Both the position numbers and the translations under genes were made by a program. From Lichina pygmaea (Eukaryota > Ascomycota > Lichinomycetes > Lichinales > Lichinaceae): a DNA stretch of 64,000 nt. A model generated the notes under the pieces. That model was not told the DNA's origin and made no database searches. It saw only the letters and a list, made by a program, of their open reading frames with translations. Of the stretch, positions 10,954 through 22,980 are shown piece after piece (position 1 is the stretch's first letter; each line of letters begins with the position of its first letter). The DNA is taken from the NCBI GenBank assembly GCA_963422465.1, contig OY730173.1, forward strand, positions 2,604,001-2,668,000. Direction: 5' to 3'.

Positions 10954-11888
10954 ATGGCCTACCCATTGCTACGGCTGGGCGGACACGGTGAGTCGATATC
11001 TCTACGGACGGGCCGTGTTTTTCATATGTCGTGGCACAGCCGCGGCTGACCGACGCTCAGCCTTCAGCCATTCGAGGACCGATGCGGCCGAGGCCGAGTA
11101 CGATCGACTGCGGGGTCTCGCCCGTCACGAAGCCGCTCAGCGGTCGCAATGCTTCGATCGAGTGCGTGGCGCTCCCTGCTCCGCCATCTCGGCCTGAATC
11201 TCACAGTGTCCACGTCTGCCGTAGTCTCGCCAAGCGTACGAGCGCGGCGACGGCGCCGCGGCGCATGACTACTCGCAGCAGGGCAAGCGCTATGCCCAGT
11301 CGATGGAGCACTACAACCGACAAGCGTCGGAGTACATCTTCCTCGAGAACAACGCCGACGGGAGAGTGCCGTCCGACACCATCGACCTGCACGGGCAGTA
11401 CGTCAGCGAGGCCGAGGAGATTCTAGAGCGGCGCATCCGGGCCGCTCAGGCTCGCGGCGAGAGCCATCTACATGCGTGAGTCAGAGCAGGCGTGTATGAC
11501 GGGTCGACGAAGGGTCCGTGTGGCGTGATGGCAATGTCGTCGAGATTGAGTTGACCCTCCGGTCGAAAGCATCGTCGGCAAAGGCAACCATTCGGCGAAC
11601 CACGTCCAGAAGCTGAAGCCACGCGTCGAGCAAGTCTGCCGCGAGCTAGGTCTGCATTACACGAGCGAGGAGAACGCAGGCCGGATATACATTGATCTCA
11701 GGGGCGGTGCAGCGCATCCAGGCGGTCAGCATCATGCTCCGAGCGGACAACACCATCAGCAACAGCAGCAACATCACCACCCCCATTCCCATCAGCAGCA
11801 ACACCAACAACACCAACAGGAGGACCTGATCGACAAGGTCGTCAAGAGGCTGTTCCGCAAGGCGGAGAGCTGCTGCATCGTCATGTGA
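10954..11888 (+). CDS. Smr-domain protein with C-terminal CaaX box, 234 aa
   Basis: This is a DUF1771 plus Smr (MutS2-type) domain protein. Eukaryotic stand-alone Smr proteins are thought to bind or cut nucleic acid in RNA surveillance contexts. Exons are 10954-10987, 11061-11161, 11225-11475 and 11570-11888, with all phases consistent. The DUF1771 helical region spans about residues 17-88. The Smr domain begins around residue 95 with the DLHG motif (99-102) and contains VGKGNHS (131-137). A Gln/His-rich linker follows, then a basic amphipathic stretch (DKVVKRLFRK) and the last residues SCCIVM. CIVM is a good CaaX farnesylation motif, with an adjacent Cys for palmitoylation. It resembles yeast YPL199C in architecture, which I recall as a predicted palmitoylated Smr protein. 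The first exon is only 34 nt, and its start rests on frame and splice agreement alone. Confidence 0.85.
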
Positions 11889-14217
11889 TGGTGATGGTGC
11901 CACCGGACGATGATATCAAGAAGGATATAGCTCCAGTGTAAAGTCTTTCTTACATAGCGTGATGTACTCCAAGATTGGATAGACTCCGGCAGGTCTTGCT
12001 GTAAAAGGATTGTTTGTGACAACGACACTCGACGAATGTACGCTCATATCAGAACCCCACCGAGCCCGCTAGAATACTCGCTCACCAAATCGCTCAGACT
12101 ACCAAAGCCACTACATTTTTCTTTCCTCTCTTGGGCCCCCAAATCTCTCAGCACCATCGCACGGGTTGCAGTGAGGGGATATCTTTCTCCCTTGTTCCCT
12201 TGTTCTCTGCGCCGGAAAGGGACAAAATTGGCCCACTCGGATTCCTGAAGCGTCAAGCTACTGGTGCGGTATGCTACCGGAGATGTCATGTTAGATCGAC
12301 GTCGTCCAGCCGCTACGTCGGTCAAGGATAAGTAGTGGTGGTAGTCGTTGTAGTAGTAGTACGGTGCTTGAGAAAGGCAGGTCAGAAGCGTACTGTTTGC
12401 CTGATGAACAAATGTTGTACAGTACCGTAACTAGTCCAGGCAATTTGGCCTTCCGGGAAACAGAAACAAGCTGCGGGGAACATAACCCGGGGGAATGAAA
12501 CCCATCATGGAGACAAAACTCAACACTCGGGTCTAACCAACGTACGGAACTACTCGTATACGCCAAGTCCACAGAGCCATCGGAGCTACCTTCTGTACTC
12601 TCAAAAAGGGGAAAAGAACAAGTGCAGCAGCACGACACTACCCTAGCCAGTGGCGTATTCACAAAATCAAGCTTTCGTGGCTGCAAAGTGCCATGGCTCA
12701 AGAAAGTAGCTGGCCGTGCCAACGTGACTGGACATAAGCGAGTACGGTATTCTGTGCAACGGTAGCACCAGTCCATTCTCCGAATTACTGTACATACATG
12801 TACGTACGTAGGAGGCACAACGAAGGAAGGGAGATCTTAATCGTTGCAAAGAGTGAGGAAGGGATTCGAGGGGGGGAGGGGGGGAGGGAGGGGGCGAGGG
12901 GGGGAACAGTAAAGGGCGTACAATAAGAAGACGAGAAGAGAGGGAACAAGATACTGTAGTAGGGTACATACGTACCGGTATTATGTCAAGCTGAGTACTT
13001 GTACTAGCCACTCATCACCCTCCCACTTCCCCCCTCCACCCTATTCAAAAGCGGGGACGAACCCTGCGTCTGCCTGACTGAAGTTGAAATCTTCTCCTCC
13101 CCCCCCCCCCCCACCCTCTCCCCCCTGGTAGCGGGCCTAGGGAAAGCCTAGGCGGGGCTAACGCGGAACTTATCAGAATCATGGGTTGGTAATGAGTTGA
13201 TTGTGCTAGCTAAGATGAAGAGCTAGCTATATAGCCGAAGAGCTCCGGAGCTCCTACAGTACTTGACTCGGCACCTGCCTCGGGCCAGCCCCCAGCTCGG
13301 CCGGACTAAGCGTCGGCCGGGCCAACTAAGCCCCGGCTCCCGAGTCCTCTGGGCGTGGCCGTGACGCCCCCCCTCTTTCAGTATTCAGACTCTGTATATC
13401 TACAGTCACAATACATATCAGCACATAAACAGACTGGATAGAGACACCTGAAGAAGCATCTGGTCATATCTGGAAGTACCGGGAGTCACCTGGAGTCACC
13501 TGGAGGTACTTGGAGAGGCAACTGCAGAGGCACCTGGCGAGGCAACTGGAGGGCGGCATAGAGGGACTTGCGAAGACTGGTAGCTTGGGAACTTAGTTCA
13601 AGAACACATCTACATACCACATCATACATTATCATCTCAAACAGAAGTAAAGTGAATTGCCTGGACTGAAGTGACAGTGACTGGTGCAGGTGCAGGTGAA
13701 GGTAATAACTTGTAAGGAACACAATGAATGGGGAGAAGGAGCAAGGGAAAATATAACAGGAAGGGCAGTAGGAAGAAGACGGGGATGTGGACAAGGAAGA
13801 GGAGGAGACATACATTTCCCCAGGAGGAAAAGCTGAGAGTACCCGAAGGCCGAAGACGGGCTACTGAAGACTGAAGACGGAAGGCGGAAGACAAACAAAG
13901 ACAAGAGATCTAGAGATAGAGACGGGGAGACAAAGGTGCAAAAGAAGCATCGTGGCAACAAAGAGTGAATCATCTACCGTACTGTAGGCCATCCATCCTC
14001 CGCCCTTCCTTCCCCCCCGAGCTTCCCCGCCTCAAAATCAAAAGCCAAGGCCAAAGCCAGAGCTAGTCCGATACACCACAAACCACGACAGTCTTTCAAG
14101 AGAAAGGAGTCTTGAGCGGTGGAAGCACAGTATCCGGGAATCATATAGGATCGGGAGAGACATTCTGTACAGTACCGGACTCAGGGAACCCGGAAGAAGA
14201 ATCTCGTACATCCACAG
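11889..14217. other. Intergenic
   Basis: No gene is supported. Contents are a GTAC-rich cluster near 12789-12811, G- and C-homopolymer tracts (12869-12904, 13097-13112), a palindrome-rich insert (about 13127-13425) and a purine-biased tract (13440-13950) that generates long shadow frames. The leader of the next gene lies at the end. Confidence 0.5.
13127..13425. repeat. Palindrome-rich insert, possible solo LTR
   Basis: The segment starts near GTAGCGGGCC, contains nested palindromes (CCTAGGGAAAGCCTAGG, GAGCTCCGGAGCTC), a TATATAG box, and a GC-rich part ending in a pyrimidine stretch followed by CTGTATATCTACAG. That order of parts is reminiscent of a fungal LTR (promoter box, then a short transcribed end). 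I could not identify flanking target duplications or precise ends, so the family is unknown and the call is tentative. It would be an old remnant. Confidence 0.25.
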
Positions 14218-15060
14218 ATGAGCGCCGCCATTTATCGGAATATGAAACCTCCGGATATGCTCGTCGATGGTCCCACCATCTCGACGATTGAAGATGACGG
14301 TGGTAGCGACCTTTCACCCTCGTTGGAAGCGCTCCATGTACACGTCAAAGAACAACGGTTCCACCTTCGAACTCTGGACATTACCATCTCTGAGACGCAA
14401 AACCAGCTGTTGCTGGTCGACGAGCCGGACGGTGGCGTTGGCGTGGGCGGTGCTAGTTATGGTGATGATCATGATGCCGGTGACAGTGCGGTCGCTGGGC
14501 TGAGCCCAAGCAAGAATACCCTCAGTGAGAGCCATGCGGACGCGCTGGACCAGCACCGGTGGACGACTCGACAGCTGCTGGAACAACAGCGCCGAGAAAA
14601 GCGAGCCGAGCTTCAAGAGCGGCTTCGTCACTCGCTCAACCGTCGCGGCGAGCTTCTCCTCGAGCTGCAGTCCACCGAAGTCGAACTCGAGCTGCTGCTC
14701 TTGCGTCGATACCTCGCTGAACGCCGCGGCGCCGCTGGCGAGAGCATGCTCCTGCCCCGATGCGTCCATTGTTTCCACCAAGGGCCCAACGCGGCAGGCT
14801 CGCAACCAAGCGTCGCGAACGACCACACCGGTCGACAAGATTCTTTGATGGCACCTGATATCATGCTGATGCCGGCACCGTTGGCCTTTGCAAAGACGCT
14901 CGAGCCTCGAAACGGTGAGACCGCGGTGAGGGCACGCATCGGACCCGGCAGGGAACATCGGATTCAAGACGCAGCTCCCATGCACCGATCTCTCAAGGGA
15001 CTGGTGAAGATGCTGAAGCACCGGAAACCATCAGTGTCGCGGCTGGCCACGACGCTGTAG
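14218..15060 (+). CDS. Hypothetical coiled-coil protein, 280 aa
   Basis: This is an intronless ORF with ATG at 14218. I do not recognise the protein. Residues about 40-70 (EQRFHLRTLDITISETQNQLLLVDEP) and about 110-172 (Gln/Glu/Arg/Leu-rich with leucines in heptad spacing) look like two coiled-coil segments. Between them is a Gly/Asp-rich linker. A short CVHCFHQ segment near residue 181 has two cysteines and two histidines but is not a clear zinc ribbon. The last 30 residues are basic (RSLKGLVKMLKHRKPSVSR), possibly a nuclear or nucleic-acid contact. Codon use is GC3-rich like the neighbouring real genes, and the frame is much longer than surrounding noise. The opposite-strand frame at 14314-15021 is its shadow. 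Confidence 0.6.
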   Translation: MSAAIYRNMKPPDMLVDGPTISTIEDDGGSDLSPSLEALHVHVKEQRFHLRTLDITISETQNQLLLVDEPDGGVGVGGASYGDDHDAGDSAVAGLSPSKNTLSESHADALDQHRWTTRQLLEQQRREKRAELQERLRHSLNRRGELLLELQSTEVELELLLLRRYLAERRGAAGESMLLPRCVHCFHQGPNAAGSQPSVANDHTGRQDSLMAPDIMLMPAPLAFAKTLEPRNGETAVRARIGPGREHRIQDAAPMHRSLKGLVKMLKHRKPSVSRLATTL

Positions 15061-17040
15061 CGCTCTGTGTATATCAACTAAACTGGCATGGCACCAATCT
15101 AGTTCCTTGACCTCTTTCACCAGCAGAGATCCACGGTACATCGCCTCTTGACTAGGAGTTTCTGTAGCACATGGTCAAGCAACCAGGACCTGAGCTCTGG
15201 CGGAAATTCAACAATGACCAAGGCCATCATCCACACCTCCATCATGCAAGTGTACGTGAGCCATCTGCGGCCCTGGGTGACATGATGATGTGAGATAGAC
15301 ACGACAACAGCCGAGAGAGATTGATCATGGATAAGTAACAGCCATGCTACAGTAGTGGTTGTGATTCATGAGCCACAGCGATCACCTGCAATGACATTGA
15401 CGTGAGATGGAGTGTTATGTCGCTGTGCCTATGTGGCGTAAAGTGGAATACTCCAGCCACACTCTTCACGTGATTTTCCTTTGGGCTCAAGTCACGTGGC
15501 TGATTTCTGCTAGCCCTAAGTACACGTAAAGAGATTTTTTTCCCAACAGCCTCGGTATCGTGAGTCTCAACACAATCATTCAACTCATCCCAGCTGGACA
15601 CAATACTATCGCACTTCAGCCAACATGACCTGAATGGGGAGGTTTCTCCCTGCTTGACGTGCTCTCAAGATGAGATGCCCTCCCTTCCCCCCCCCCACGA
15701 AAATCAATACAGGTACGATCGTCTCTCTTCACTCACTCGCCTGGATTTCCCTTGTGACAGCAGCATGCTTCGCTATGATGATTATCCATTCTCAATGCAT
15801 AGTTCGGCCGAGTCCTCTCCGAAGGAGATTCGTTGACGATAACATACCAATCTGTTGCAACCCCATCTGACAAGCATCCTCTTTCCCTCGCCATCGACCG
15901 TCATATGATGAGACGCAAAGTAGGGACGCTGACTTGGGCTCTCGCAAGGGGGTTAGAAGCACCAGATGCGACGCAATGTTTTCAGCTACAGTTCCCCGCG
16001 GTACCGCTTCAGTTGATTATTCTGATGCTGTTGCCGTAAAAGGCAATCGAAAGCCGCGTGTCTGAGGCTCTGGAACTCGATTACAACGGTTGTTGTCATC
16101 CGAATCACACTCGTGTACCTAGATCAAGCAGATGTCTTGACGGGTTTCTAGTCTACGAAATCCCAGCCAACAGACTCGAGATGTCATTTCTGGACTCTGC
16201 CTCATCTCCTCCGAGCCATACCATCGATGCTGGGCCTTAGGACTGTGCTTGTCTCATCTTGCAGGAAAGCGAGTTCTTTCTGCTTACCCATTGCCGGTTT
16301 GTATCGACTGGCCCCACCGAGGCTCGGGGGATGGGGATTTAGGGGTCACGGGACAACATCGGACTGGGTGTTACAGAACTTACCTACGCCAGGGCAGTCA
16401 CCTTGTATTCGCTGCCCTGCGATTGCAAATGGGTCAGCGCCTTGCGGCTTCTCTGAGCCTTGTCTTTCATACCACCATGGTCTAAAGCGGCACAAAAGCA
16501 AGTCCAGCACAATCACGCAAAGGGCGGAAGGGTGGGATGCCTTGGGGCAAGCAGTTCCATTGGGCTCAACAGCGAGGTACGAGTACCCCTGCTTGCTAGC
16601 TCTAGCGGGCCGGCCGACGCACAAGGCATCAGCTCGTCAATATGGCGGAGAAGATAGCGAGGTGGGGTTGTAACGACGTATAGCGACAGTGAGCCACGTT
16701 CTCAGTCCACTGGCACACATGCTCGGGCAGCTGCGTGCATGCTCTACGAGCCGTCCTTGCAGGAAGGGAACATAAGCGGACAGGCTAGCTGCCGGGACAA
16801 ACATTCGTCGGCGGAGGAGTCTTGGAGCCTTAGCTCTTCCATCACACAAAACCGGTTGATACATCTGCCGATAGGCTCAACAAGCAGAGACGAAATGCAC
16901 TAGCATACTCGTACAACGTACAGTACATCAGTACAGTGTCCACAATGCTAGAGTACTTACGGCATATGAATATGCACTGCAGTACGTTAAGTATGTACAT
17001 ACGTACTGGTGCTGGAGTCCTGAATCGCAGCCGGTCGCCT
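15061..17040. other. Intergenic
   Basis: No gene is supported. The ORF 16227-16673 (148 aa, ATG start) has no recognisable domain and overlaps equally open frames. GTAC/TACGTA palindromes occur at 16915-17008 just before the LINE fragment. Confidence 0.45.
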
Positions 17041-17108
17041 CATCATGCATCGGCGGAAGATTCAACGGACAATTACTGCCGTACCCCCTCTATGCAAACT
17101 TCTTGCTC
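17041..17108. repeat. Short dispersed repeat joined to the LINE fragment
   Basis: The segment resembles, in inverted orientation, 18030-18085. Shared words include GGCAGTAATTGTCCG and GGAGCAAGAA(G/A)T. A weaker match ending in TTAATTGTCCG is at about 31-60. The unit is too short to classify. Confidence 0.5.
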
Positions 17109-17662
17109 CAGTACAGAGACCGGATAAGATGCCATACCGGGCAACTCTCCGGCTTCGAGCTGGCCTCTCCAAAGCGCAGAGCAGTATCTTAACGCAGATA
17201 CGTACAGGTAAGGCCGGGCTGGCTGCCTTTCTTTGCAAGCGTCGAGTCCCTGGCTTTCCGACGCCTGCCTGCAGCTGTGGGGCACAGTGGGAGACTGCCA
17301 AGCACGTCGTCCTACACTGCCCACGGCTGCAGCGAGTACGCCGCAGTTTATACGCTGCGGCTGCTACTACTGACTATCAGGCGATGATATCGCGCCCGCG
17401 GCCCGCCGCCGCCCTCACCTCGTGGATCCTACGCCACGGTGTCCTTCCCCAGTTCTCCTGGGCTCAGGAGCAGCTGGAGACTGGCTACTAGCCAGTCACC
17501 CCCCCATGTTCCACAGATTACTCGATAGAATAGCACTGCCTTAGGTGCTACAGGGAGAGGTTTTTTTACTCTTTGGAGTTTTCCTAGCCTAATTCCATAG
17601 TTGACCCGGCATAGCCTAGATACACTAGAGCTAGAACGGTGTAGGAATTCAATCAATCAATC
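17109..17662 (+). mobile_element. Tad-like LINE, 5'-truncated 3' end (ORF2 C-terminus plus 3' UTR)
   Basis: The frame ending at 17491 encodes the C-terminal part of a non-LTR retrotransposon ORF2, downstream of the RT/RNase H core. It contains LTQIRTGKAGLAAFL, then a zinc-knuckle-like C-x-C-x9-H-x3-C pattern (CSCGAQWETAKHVVLHC). This layout is typical of Tad1/I-type fungal LINEs. After the stop comes a 170-bp 3' UTR ending in CCCGGCATAG...CTAGAACGG...AATTC and a (CAAT)n tail at 17649-17662. RT and the upstream ORFs are absent, the usual result of 5' truncation during reverse transcription. The same 3' UTR words recur in the ORF1-only elements at 49.3-52.2 kb. No target duplication is evident. 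Confidence 0.8.
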
Positions 17663-20600
17663 CAAATGCCCCCCTCGCTTACTTCTAGTACTTCTAATTT
17701 CGTGGTAACTCCGAGTAACGATAAGTACATACTGTAACTTACGTAATGCTAGACTTCTGGGGAATCAGCCCCCCGACCGACACAGTCGCACAGCTACCGG
17801 AGCCTCTATCCCCGCCAAAAAGCGACATCCGGCATCAAAACTAAGATCTGAGTGCCCTACTGTATCTCGTATACAGTAGCTTCTAAAAATTTGAGACCGA
17901 ACAATACTTGTTATGTGGTTCCATCAAGACTTATGACACTCATAGGTTGAAGAGATACCTAGCTTTATATGTCACGGCTCTGCAAAGTGCATGTACCTAC
18001 CTAAGCGAGGGGGACACCCGAAGTAAGGGGGCATCGGAGCAAGAAATGTGCATAAGGGGGGGCATGGCAGTAATTGTCCGAAGATTCAATGTCCGTCTCC
18101 CGACGTTGACAACGCATCAAGCCTCCTGCAGCTGAATGTTGCAGGGAGGGCGCACGGGTTCGGCAGCGTTCGCGATGAGTTGTCAATCAGAGGGTGTAGG
18201 GCTTGGGAGCATTGGGCGTATCGAATCTGCTCACGTGCGTTGTCATAAGTATCACAGACACGAATTATAGTGGCTGCAACAGCAGACGCTGTCAGCCTCA
18301 CGGACCTTTGCTCAAAGTCGAAGACATCATCATCACTAAGACTTACAACCCAACACGAGAGCGCCAACTGGGCACGGCAGGGGGGCTCTTATGAGTTCTG
18401 TTACTCACACATCTCAAGCCCGGGCCTCCCACCCTTCTCTGTCGCCGATTGGACAAAAACGACACCCTTGCCAAGCCAGTGCACCCCATTTATTGGGGGC
18501 CAACTGCCGGCCAAGCCAAACCGACTAACGACAGCCACGACAACAGCGACGGATATGCACGATGCACGATGCACGCCCATGTCACATGCATGAGCGCGAG
18601 GCCTCTCAGCAGGCCAGCTCTAGCACTCTTCTCATCCGTCACAGATGCATGTGCGTATGTACCGTACTTCCATGCTGTGGCTCACTCTTTTCCCCGTCGG
18701 TTGCTCGTTGTTTCAAATCGCTCGCTCACAGTCCAAAGGCAGGCTGTGCCCCGTTTGTTTCTCGTCCTTGTGGTCGTTGTCCGTTGTCGGCGATACGGCT
18801 GTCCCGATTCTTCTGGGAGCTGTTCCTGCAACTGTCGTGTCAAGAGCCGCCAAGCCTACGGGTGGAGGCTGGCGTGTCCAGCAGAGCCTCTCACAGCCAG
18901 GCCAGGTTGCCTCACGGGCCCCTAACTTGCAACAAGCAGCAGCGACAGCGGTCTGCGGCACGGCCGGACAACGGACGTCGGGAAAAACAAAAACAAATAC
19001 GGGCCAGGTCCAAGGCACCGTGATCGAAGAAGCAGAAATATGCGCTCAGACGAGCCACGTAGCCGATGATAGGATGCGCCCAGTGTGGGAAGGGGGGGGG
19101 CGAGGGTGGTGGGACCCTCACTCGCTCTCCCCCACGCTCGTTGTCTCGTCTGTACGTCTCGCGCCGCCCTCCACCCTCCCACTCCATCTGCGGCTCCTCC
19201 CCGGTTCGCCAGCTGTCCTGTCACCCGCTCACTCGTCGCAGCAGCTCGAGCAAGCTTAAAAAGGGGGCCTCGCCCTTCTCGGGCGCGAGACCCTTCCTGT
19301 TCCTCATGTAACTATAACGCCCTTCTCTCTGTTGCTGTACCCCCTTTGATCCCAATCACTCCCTCGTCTTGGGCTTGCTCACTACTCCTCGCGTCCGTCA
19401 TCCGCTGCGAGAGAAAAGACCACAGACCCAACTGGACAACCCTACCCAGGGGATCGAAAAGAATTGTTGAAACCAACTGGGACTCCCTCGGAATCCAGAC
19501 TGCTCCGGGTCAAAGTTACATAGCCGTCTCTGTCTCTGTCCGACTTTCTTTTGCCTCGCGATTTTTTGCCTCCTTGGCTTCCCGGACTAGGATCGCTCAT
19601 CCCTTGGATATGAAGAGGTTGGTGGTGTTTTTCCCGTTTCGTGCTTCTGCGTTGTTTTCTGCGTGGGACCTGTACACCCTACTTTTTGTATGCTCCGCCG
19701 GCCCCTGGATCTCTGGAGCTTCGATACCTGGAGTAAGAATCCGGCTCTCGCCAAATCCCAGGCTGAAGGATCGACTCCTTGGGTGATGGACTGCACTCGC
19801 GACGACCGGGCTCCAGGACTGGAGATGGTCGTGAACCCGGATGCGTCGCTGGACCTGGCCCCGATCGGCGAATGATCCCCCCCTGAGTGGCCCTCCGTCT
19901 TATCGCACCCTGCGGATGGAGACGAGACTGCCTCGGCATCGACAACCGGGCTTGCGAACACCGTTTGGAGCCGACCTCGGCGGATCGCTCTTCGACCGCG
20001 GGATCGGTGGCGACGGCCCCTCGGGGTCGTCGTTGGAGCTGTCGCAAGACACGCTTCGCTCGGCAACCGCCGTTAATGGACATTTTGGCTGTGCCAAATA
20101 ACTCTCAGGCCACCCGCGCCCTTGAACGTCCACCTCGACTCGGGCCTGTTGTCGCACCTTGAACTCGAAGCCCCTGCATCCAGTCGCTCGCTTGGATCCC
20201 TGGAATCCTTCGTTGGAATTACCAAAGGCCACTGTGCGATTGATCATGTCTCCCCTCCAACGGTACAGACGCGGCCGACCTGGCAACGTCTTGGTGACTT
20301 TACCCTTGACGTCTTGGCTGTCGTCGCCCTTATTCTCATGGAGTCATCTCGTCTGCCGTCCCTGGATCTATTCCGTTTGGGCTTCTGAGACGACGCTGCC
20401 AGTCAGGACCTTGGGCTTGCCAGACGCACGGTGATGCCATTACAATTGGACCTCCAGGAACTGCGGGATGATTGGTGTGGCCCTGGATGTCGCCCGACGT
20501 CATGCTGCAACCCAACGGGTTGGTCGACGGTGTATCCCCCTGATAGAAGAAACTGAAGCTGATCTTACCACGCAGAACCAACCCGTCTTTTCCACGTCGC

Positions 20601-20710
20601 TCTTGGCTGCTCGCGATTGTTTTATTTTTTGTTCCTGTTGCTCGGTCACTGATATCATCTCAAGTTCTCGCCGCAGTGTTGTTACATCCCATCCGCGAAA
20701 GCTGTCTAAG
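17663..20710. other. Intergenic and probable long leader of C2H2 regulator 1
   Basis: 17663-18450 is low in coding signal and has a dispersed-repeat match at 18030-18085. From about 18500 the sequence is GC-rich. A TATA-like AGCTTAAAAAGG at 19253-19264 followed by a pyrimidine-rich stretch could be a core promoter, which would give the regulator a leader of about 1.4 kb with several short upstream ATGs. Frames at 19085-19786 and neighbours lack motifs and are not called. Confidence 0.4.
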
Positions 20711-22980
20711 ATGGAACATCAGCCACCTGAGGTGGATACGTCCGCCGGCTCTGTTCAGCATGGAGATTACTTGGACTGGAATCTTGTCGAACGTGAGGTG
20801 GGCGACGCTGGATATTTGCATGCGACAGAATCTTGGCCGCTCTCTGGAGCCCTGGAGAGTTTTGCACATGTCACGCTTGCCGATGCTCCCCGAGGCTGCC
20901 AGCTTGACATCTCCGACGGTGGAATGTCTGCTCTCTCCGGAGGTCCTGTCTCCGCTCCCTCGTTCTTGGAGGATTATGCCCTGGTTGATGACAATGGCTC
21001 CACGCTCTCTTCCTTTGGAGGAAACCTTTCTCTTACCCGAGCGACTCCTGCCCCGCAGCCCGGTTCGTCGCGAACGTACCCATCCGGAGGACTGGCTGGA
21101 TCGACTCTCGCAGATCCCAGCCTGCTCACTATAAACTTGGACCGCGCCCTGTCGGCGCTTCCCGCTGCCCCCCCTGCTTTCCCCTCGCAAATGGATTCTT
21201 TCCCTTGCTCGTCTTCCATTGGCACCGCCCGGGAACGTCGACCATATGCCGATGCTTCGGATTTGAGCCTGTACCTGCACGAAGCACACCCTCGGGCATC
21301 TTCATCGTCGTCCATGGCACGGCGTCTGAGCAACTACAGCGTCCACAACGATTGCGCTTTCCCCAATGCCGTGCAACGCGCTGGTGCCCGCATGGAGTTG
21401 AGCGCCTCGGGGTCTGGATACTCAGATGCCGTGGATATGTCCAGTATATCGAGCGAGATGGCGTCGTCGCGCTCCTCCGAGTCGTTTTCTCCACGACACT
21501 TCGTTTCCGCGGCGTCGGGCGGTTCTGGCGACCTTGCCGAGTGCTTGATCGGCGGCCCTGTCGATCCGCTGAGCCTGTTGCATCCATCGCATGACCACGT
21601 CGGTCCTTGGCCCGAGTCTCTGGGAGAGATTAATAACAGCCGACGTGGATCTACCGGACCCGTCATCAACACGGCTGGTAACCTGCCGCAGTCAGCGCAG
21701 AGAGTAATGTACGAAGGTTGGCACAGGTGCGTGTTAGCTCTTTTGGTCGAGACGGGCGCGCGCGCGGCCATTGACGTCTAGAACGGAGAATAGGTCGCCA
21801 GAATCAGCTGTCGATACTATGGATCAAACGCGCACTAGGCTGAAAGACGGTTCGACGCCGCGCAGCGGAAGGCCGGACGCCGATGACGTGCAGGCTTTCT
21901 CTCCGACGACCGGATCGGCCAGCAGGCGATTCAGCGAGGGCTCGGATTTCGGTGCAGTGCGCAACCACGAGTGGTACCAACGCGCCCAAGACAAAGACGG
22001 ATTGTACCACTGCCCCCTCGAAGGCCAAGAAGGATGCAATCACCGGCCCGAGACGCTTAAATGCAATTACCAGTACGTCAAGCGCCTCTTCCCTCGCGCG
22101 ATATCTTTTAGCTCGGAGGTGGGGGAAATCTCGATCGCTGATCGAGACCAGCAAACACATCGACTCTCATCTCAAACCATATCGTTGCAAGGTCCGCTCA
22201 TGCAGCAAGCAACAGTTCTCTTCGACGGCGTGTCTTCTGCGCCACGAACGGGAGGCCCACGGTATGCATGGGCACGGCGACAAGCCGTTCTCGTGCCCGT
22301 ACAAGGGGTGCGACCGATCCGAACCGGGCAATGGATTTCCCCGAAAGTGGAACCTAGCGGATCATAAGAGACGTGTCCACGACCGCGAGAACCAGTCGCC
22401 TAGCACCGCCACCTCGACTGCCATGTCCCGCGGCGCAGGCAGTACCGATGGGCAGCAGGGATCCAAGCGGAAAGGAGCCGTGGCCAAGCGGCCCAAGTCC
22501 AGGAGGAACAGTAAGAACGTGGCGGTCGTCAGGCCCGCGGCAGGGCCGAAAGCAACGACAATGACGCCGGTGGATAATCAGGAGGCTGACCACCCGGTCT
22601 TGATGGGGTCCGCACCTCAGCGCCTGGAAGGAGCGTCTCTCCTAGACGCCGCCCCACCGATGAGGACCACGCAGTCACTTCAGGGCGAAGGATATGGCGC
22701 CTATACCATTGAAAACATCCGTGGCTCCGGAGTACACAGCGCGCTCGCTCCCAGGTCTGAGATGCTGCACTGTGATTTCTCCGGCAACGGATACGAAGGG
22801 GGTCCGAGCTTCGGAATGCCCTTTGCTATGGATCGTACGTACCGCCCAGGCACGCGAGAGCTCCGACAGGGAGCTTTGCGGCGGTGTCGATCGTCTTCCG
22901 ACCCGTGGCACGCAGCTGCTGACGAGGTCTATCGAGAACGTCTAGACTCGGACACGCTGGCCTTCGAACCGGATTTCTGA
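20711..22980 (+). CDS. C2H2 zinc-finger transcription factor 1, 711 aa
   Basis: This is a probable nuclear DNA-binding regulator. Exons are 20711-21726, 21782-22072 and 22152-22980, joined by GT-AG introns of 55 and 79 nt with matching phase. Three fingers lie in tandem. Finger 1 has C416, C424, H438 and H442. Finger 2 starts at C448 and C453 and ends with H-x4-H in RHEREAH. Finger 3 is CPYKGC followed by HKRRVH. A basic stretch after the fingers (KRKGAVAKRPKSRRN) is a likely bipartite NLS. The N-terminal 400 residues are Ser/Pro/Ala-rich and probably disordered activation or docking sequence. An in-frame ATG at 20468 would add 81 residues; I prefer 20711 because of its context (AAGATGG) and the acidic start that follows. 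Finger 1 is split by intron 2 at the same codon position as in the regulator at 43.4-44.4 kb. The targets are unknown. Confidence 0.85.

Noticed and set aside
16227-16673. 148-aa ORF
   Set aside because: ATG start but no domain, overlapping frames equally open, and it lies in a featureless stretch.
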